Of a stretch of 64,000 bases of DNA, positions 62,994 through 64,000 are shown one piece after another (the first letter of the stretch is position 1; each line of letters starts with the position of its first letter). Source of the stretch: Bacillus siamensis KCTC 13613 (GTDB lineage Bacteria > Bacillota > Bacilli > Bacillales > Bacillaceae); contig NZ_AJVF01000040.1 of the NCBI RefSeq assembly GCF_000262045.1, positions 62,001 through 126,000 on the forward strand, in the 5' to 3' direction. Position numbers and translations under genes: made by a program. The notes beneath the pieces are model-generated. The model saw only the letters and a program-made list of their open reading frames with translations, made no database searches and was not told the DNA's origin.

Positions 62994-64000
62994 TTACGGA
63001 TGCGAAACGGACGATTTTCGCCCGGGAAAACGGCCTGTTAAAGGACTGTCTTCCTGAGGATTTAGCCGCTCCGCTGATCCGCCATTTGAGCCGGAACACA
63101 CCCGAAGACATTGATGAAGTCCTGATCGGAAATGCGACGGGCCGCGGCGGAAACCTCGCCCGGCTGTCAGCCTTGGCGGCCGGACTTCCCTTGAGCGTGT
63201 CCGGGACGACCATCGACAGACAGTGCGGCTCCGGGCTTGATGCCGTGAGAATCGCGTGTCATTTTGTAAAAGCCGGCGCAGGGAGTACGTATATCGCGGG
63301 AGGAGCGGAGAGCAGCAGCCGCTCCCCTTTCTCATCGCGCGCGCGTTTTTCTCCAGAACATATCGGCGATCCTGATATGGGCATAGCAGCCGAGTATACG
63401 GCACAGGCTTACGGGGTAACGAGAAAGATGCAGGACGAATATGCCCTTCTCAGCTATGAACGGAGCGTCAAAGCGCACGAAGACGGCCTGTACCGCCGGG
63501 AGATCCTCCCCATTCGCGGATTCGCTGCTGACGAAAACATGCAAAAAAAGCGGAACATGGAGCCTCTCATCGCCCGCGCCAAACCCGTCTTTCAGCCCGG
63601 AGGCTCTGTCACCGCCGCCAACAGCTGCGGAATTTCTGACGGGGCCGCGGCAGTCTGTGTGATGGAAGAACAAAAAGCGCGGTCTCTCGGTTTAAAGCCG
63701 AGATTGCGTTTTATCGGAAGCGCGGTAAGCGGCGTCCATCCGCATTATCCGTCAGCTGCTCCGGTGTATGCCGTCAAAAAACTGCTGAAGGAGCGGGACC
63801 TGTCACCTGATGACATTGATATATACGAAATAAACGAGGCGTTTGCCGTCAAAATATGCGTCTTTTCACAGCAGCTTCAAGTGCCGTATTCTAAAATAAA
63901 TGTCCGGGGCGGCGCTCTGGCCGTCGGACATCCGTACGGGGCTTCCGGAGCGGCGCTTGTCACCCGGCTTTTTTATGAAGCAAAAAGGCGGCCGGATGCC
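62981..64000 (+). CDS. yhfS: Thiolase, acetyl-CoA acetyltransferase type (YhfS, partial)
   Basis: 340 codons in the window; the 3' end lies beyond 64000. The start ATG 62981 overlaps yhfT by 13 bp, giving MEAVITDAKRTIFAREN. Acylated Cys82 in TIDRQCGSGLDAV, NSCGISDGAAA in the middle, INEAFAV, and GGALAVGHPYGASGA with the catalytic His. The second catalytic cysteine (CxGGG type) should follow just outside the window. Condenses or cleaves beta-ketoacyl-CoA. Slightly shorter N-terminal part than standard thiolases. Confidence 0.9.
   Translation, partial: MEAVITDAKRTIFARENGLLKDCLPEDLAAPLIRHLSRNTPEDIDEVLIGNATGRGGNLARLSALAAGLPLSVSGTTIDRQCGSGLDAVRIACHFVKAGAGSTYIAGGAESSSRSPFSSRARFSPEHIGDPDMGIAAEYTAQAYGVTRKMQDEYALLSYERSVKAHEDGLYRREILPIRGFAADENMQKKRNMEPLIARAKPVFQPGGSVTAANSCGISDGAAAVCVMEEQKARSLGLKPRLRFIGSAVSGVHPHYPSAAPVYAVKKLLKERDLSPDDIDIYEINEAFAVKICVFSQQLQVPYSKINVRGGALAVGHPYGASGAALVTRLFYEAKRRPDA

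Overview
The window is chromosomal DNA from a Bacillus of the subtilis/amyloliquefaciens group, most likely B. amyloliquefaciens or B. velezensis. Many proteins have the same length and key residues as I recall for their B. subtilis counterparts: ArgC 345 aa, AddB 1166 aa, YisL 118 aa, GerPC 205 aa, YhjN 385 aa, plus ComK and HemAT. Gene order follows B. subtilis 168 from the arg-car locus down to the yhf region, so the window reads against the usual 168 numbering. Content differs at several accessory points. No rRNA, tRNA, CRISPR array, intact insertion sequence or prophage was seen. Comparisons with B. subtilis come from memory, not from a search.

Layout. 1-7440: arginine operon argC-argJ-argB-argD-carA-carB (minus; carB runs off the left edge) behind a promoter with ArgR/AhrC-type ARG boxes. 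7441-17000: the yit block, namely yitZ, yitY, a fosB-type gene in a locally A+T-rich stretch, yitW, yitV, yitU, a 49-codon gene, yizC, a BsuPI-domain lipoprotein (ipi), yitT, yitS (DegV), a DUF3941 mini-gene, yitL and yitK. 16931-18981: an S-box (SAM-I) riboswitch controlling yitJ. 18990-28660: yis block with decayed ends of yitI and yisS, then yisX, yisT, yisR, yisQ, yisP, asnO, yisN, yisL, yisK and yisI. 28750-30804: the sigma-K type gerPABCDEF spore operon. 30843-42977: the DNA end-processing and recombination cluster addB-addA-sbcD-sbcC-yisB (minus).

43119-55640 is the most variable part: a DUF421 protein, the ferritin-like yhjR, a TetR regulator with a Blt-type multidrug pump, yhjN, MarR regulator yhjH with flavin monooxygenase yhjG, sipV-yhjE, yhjD, yhjC-yhjB, a UPF0145 protein, yhjA, a YrpD-like secreted protein and a Fra/YdhG-like protein. 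55782-64000: competence master regulator comK, yhzC, yhxC, yhfW, aerotaxis sensor hemAT, then the biotin/lipid operon bioY-yhfT-yhfS (yhfS truncated at the right edge).

The window mixes primary biosynthesis (arginine, methionine/SAM, biotin uptake), spore biology (gerP, yisI, yhjR, asnO), DNA repair and competence (addAB, sbcCD, comK), and xenobiotic defence (fosB, TetR/Blt pump, yhjG/yhjH, MATE yisQ). The best less-described signals are three matching 18-bp palindromes at yhjG/yhjH, a palindromic operator at the TetR/Blt promoter, a lipoprotein form of the proteinase inhibitor Ipi, gene-decay scars at 19033-19188 and 20691-20777, and a possible micro-gene at 26665-26742. I found no convincing wholly new system.
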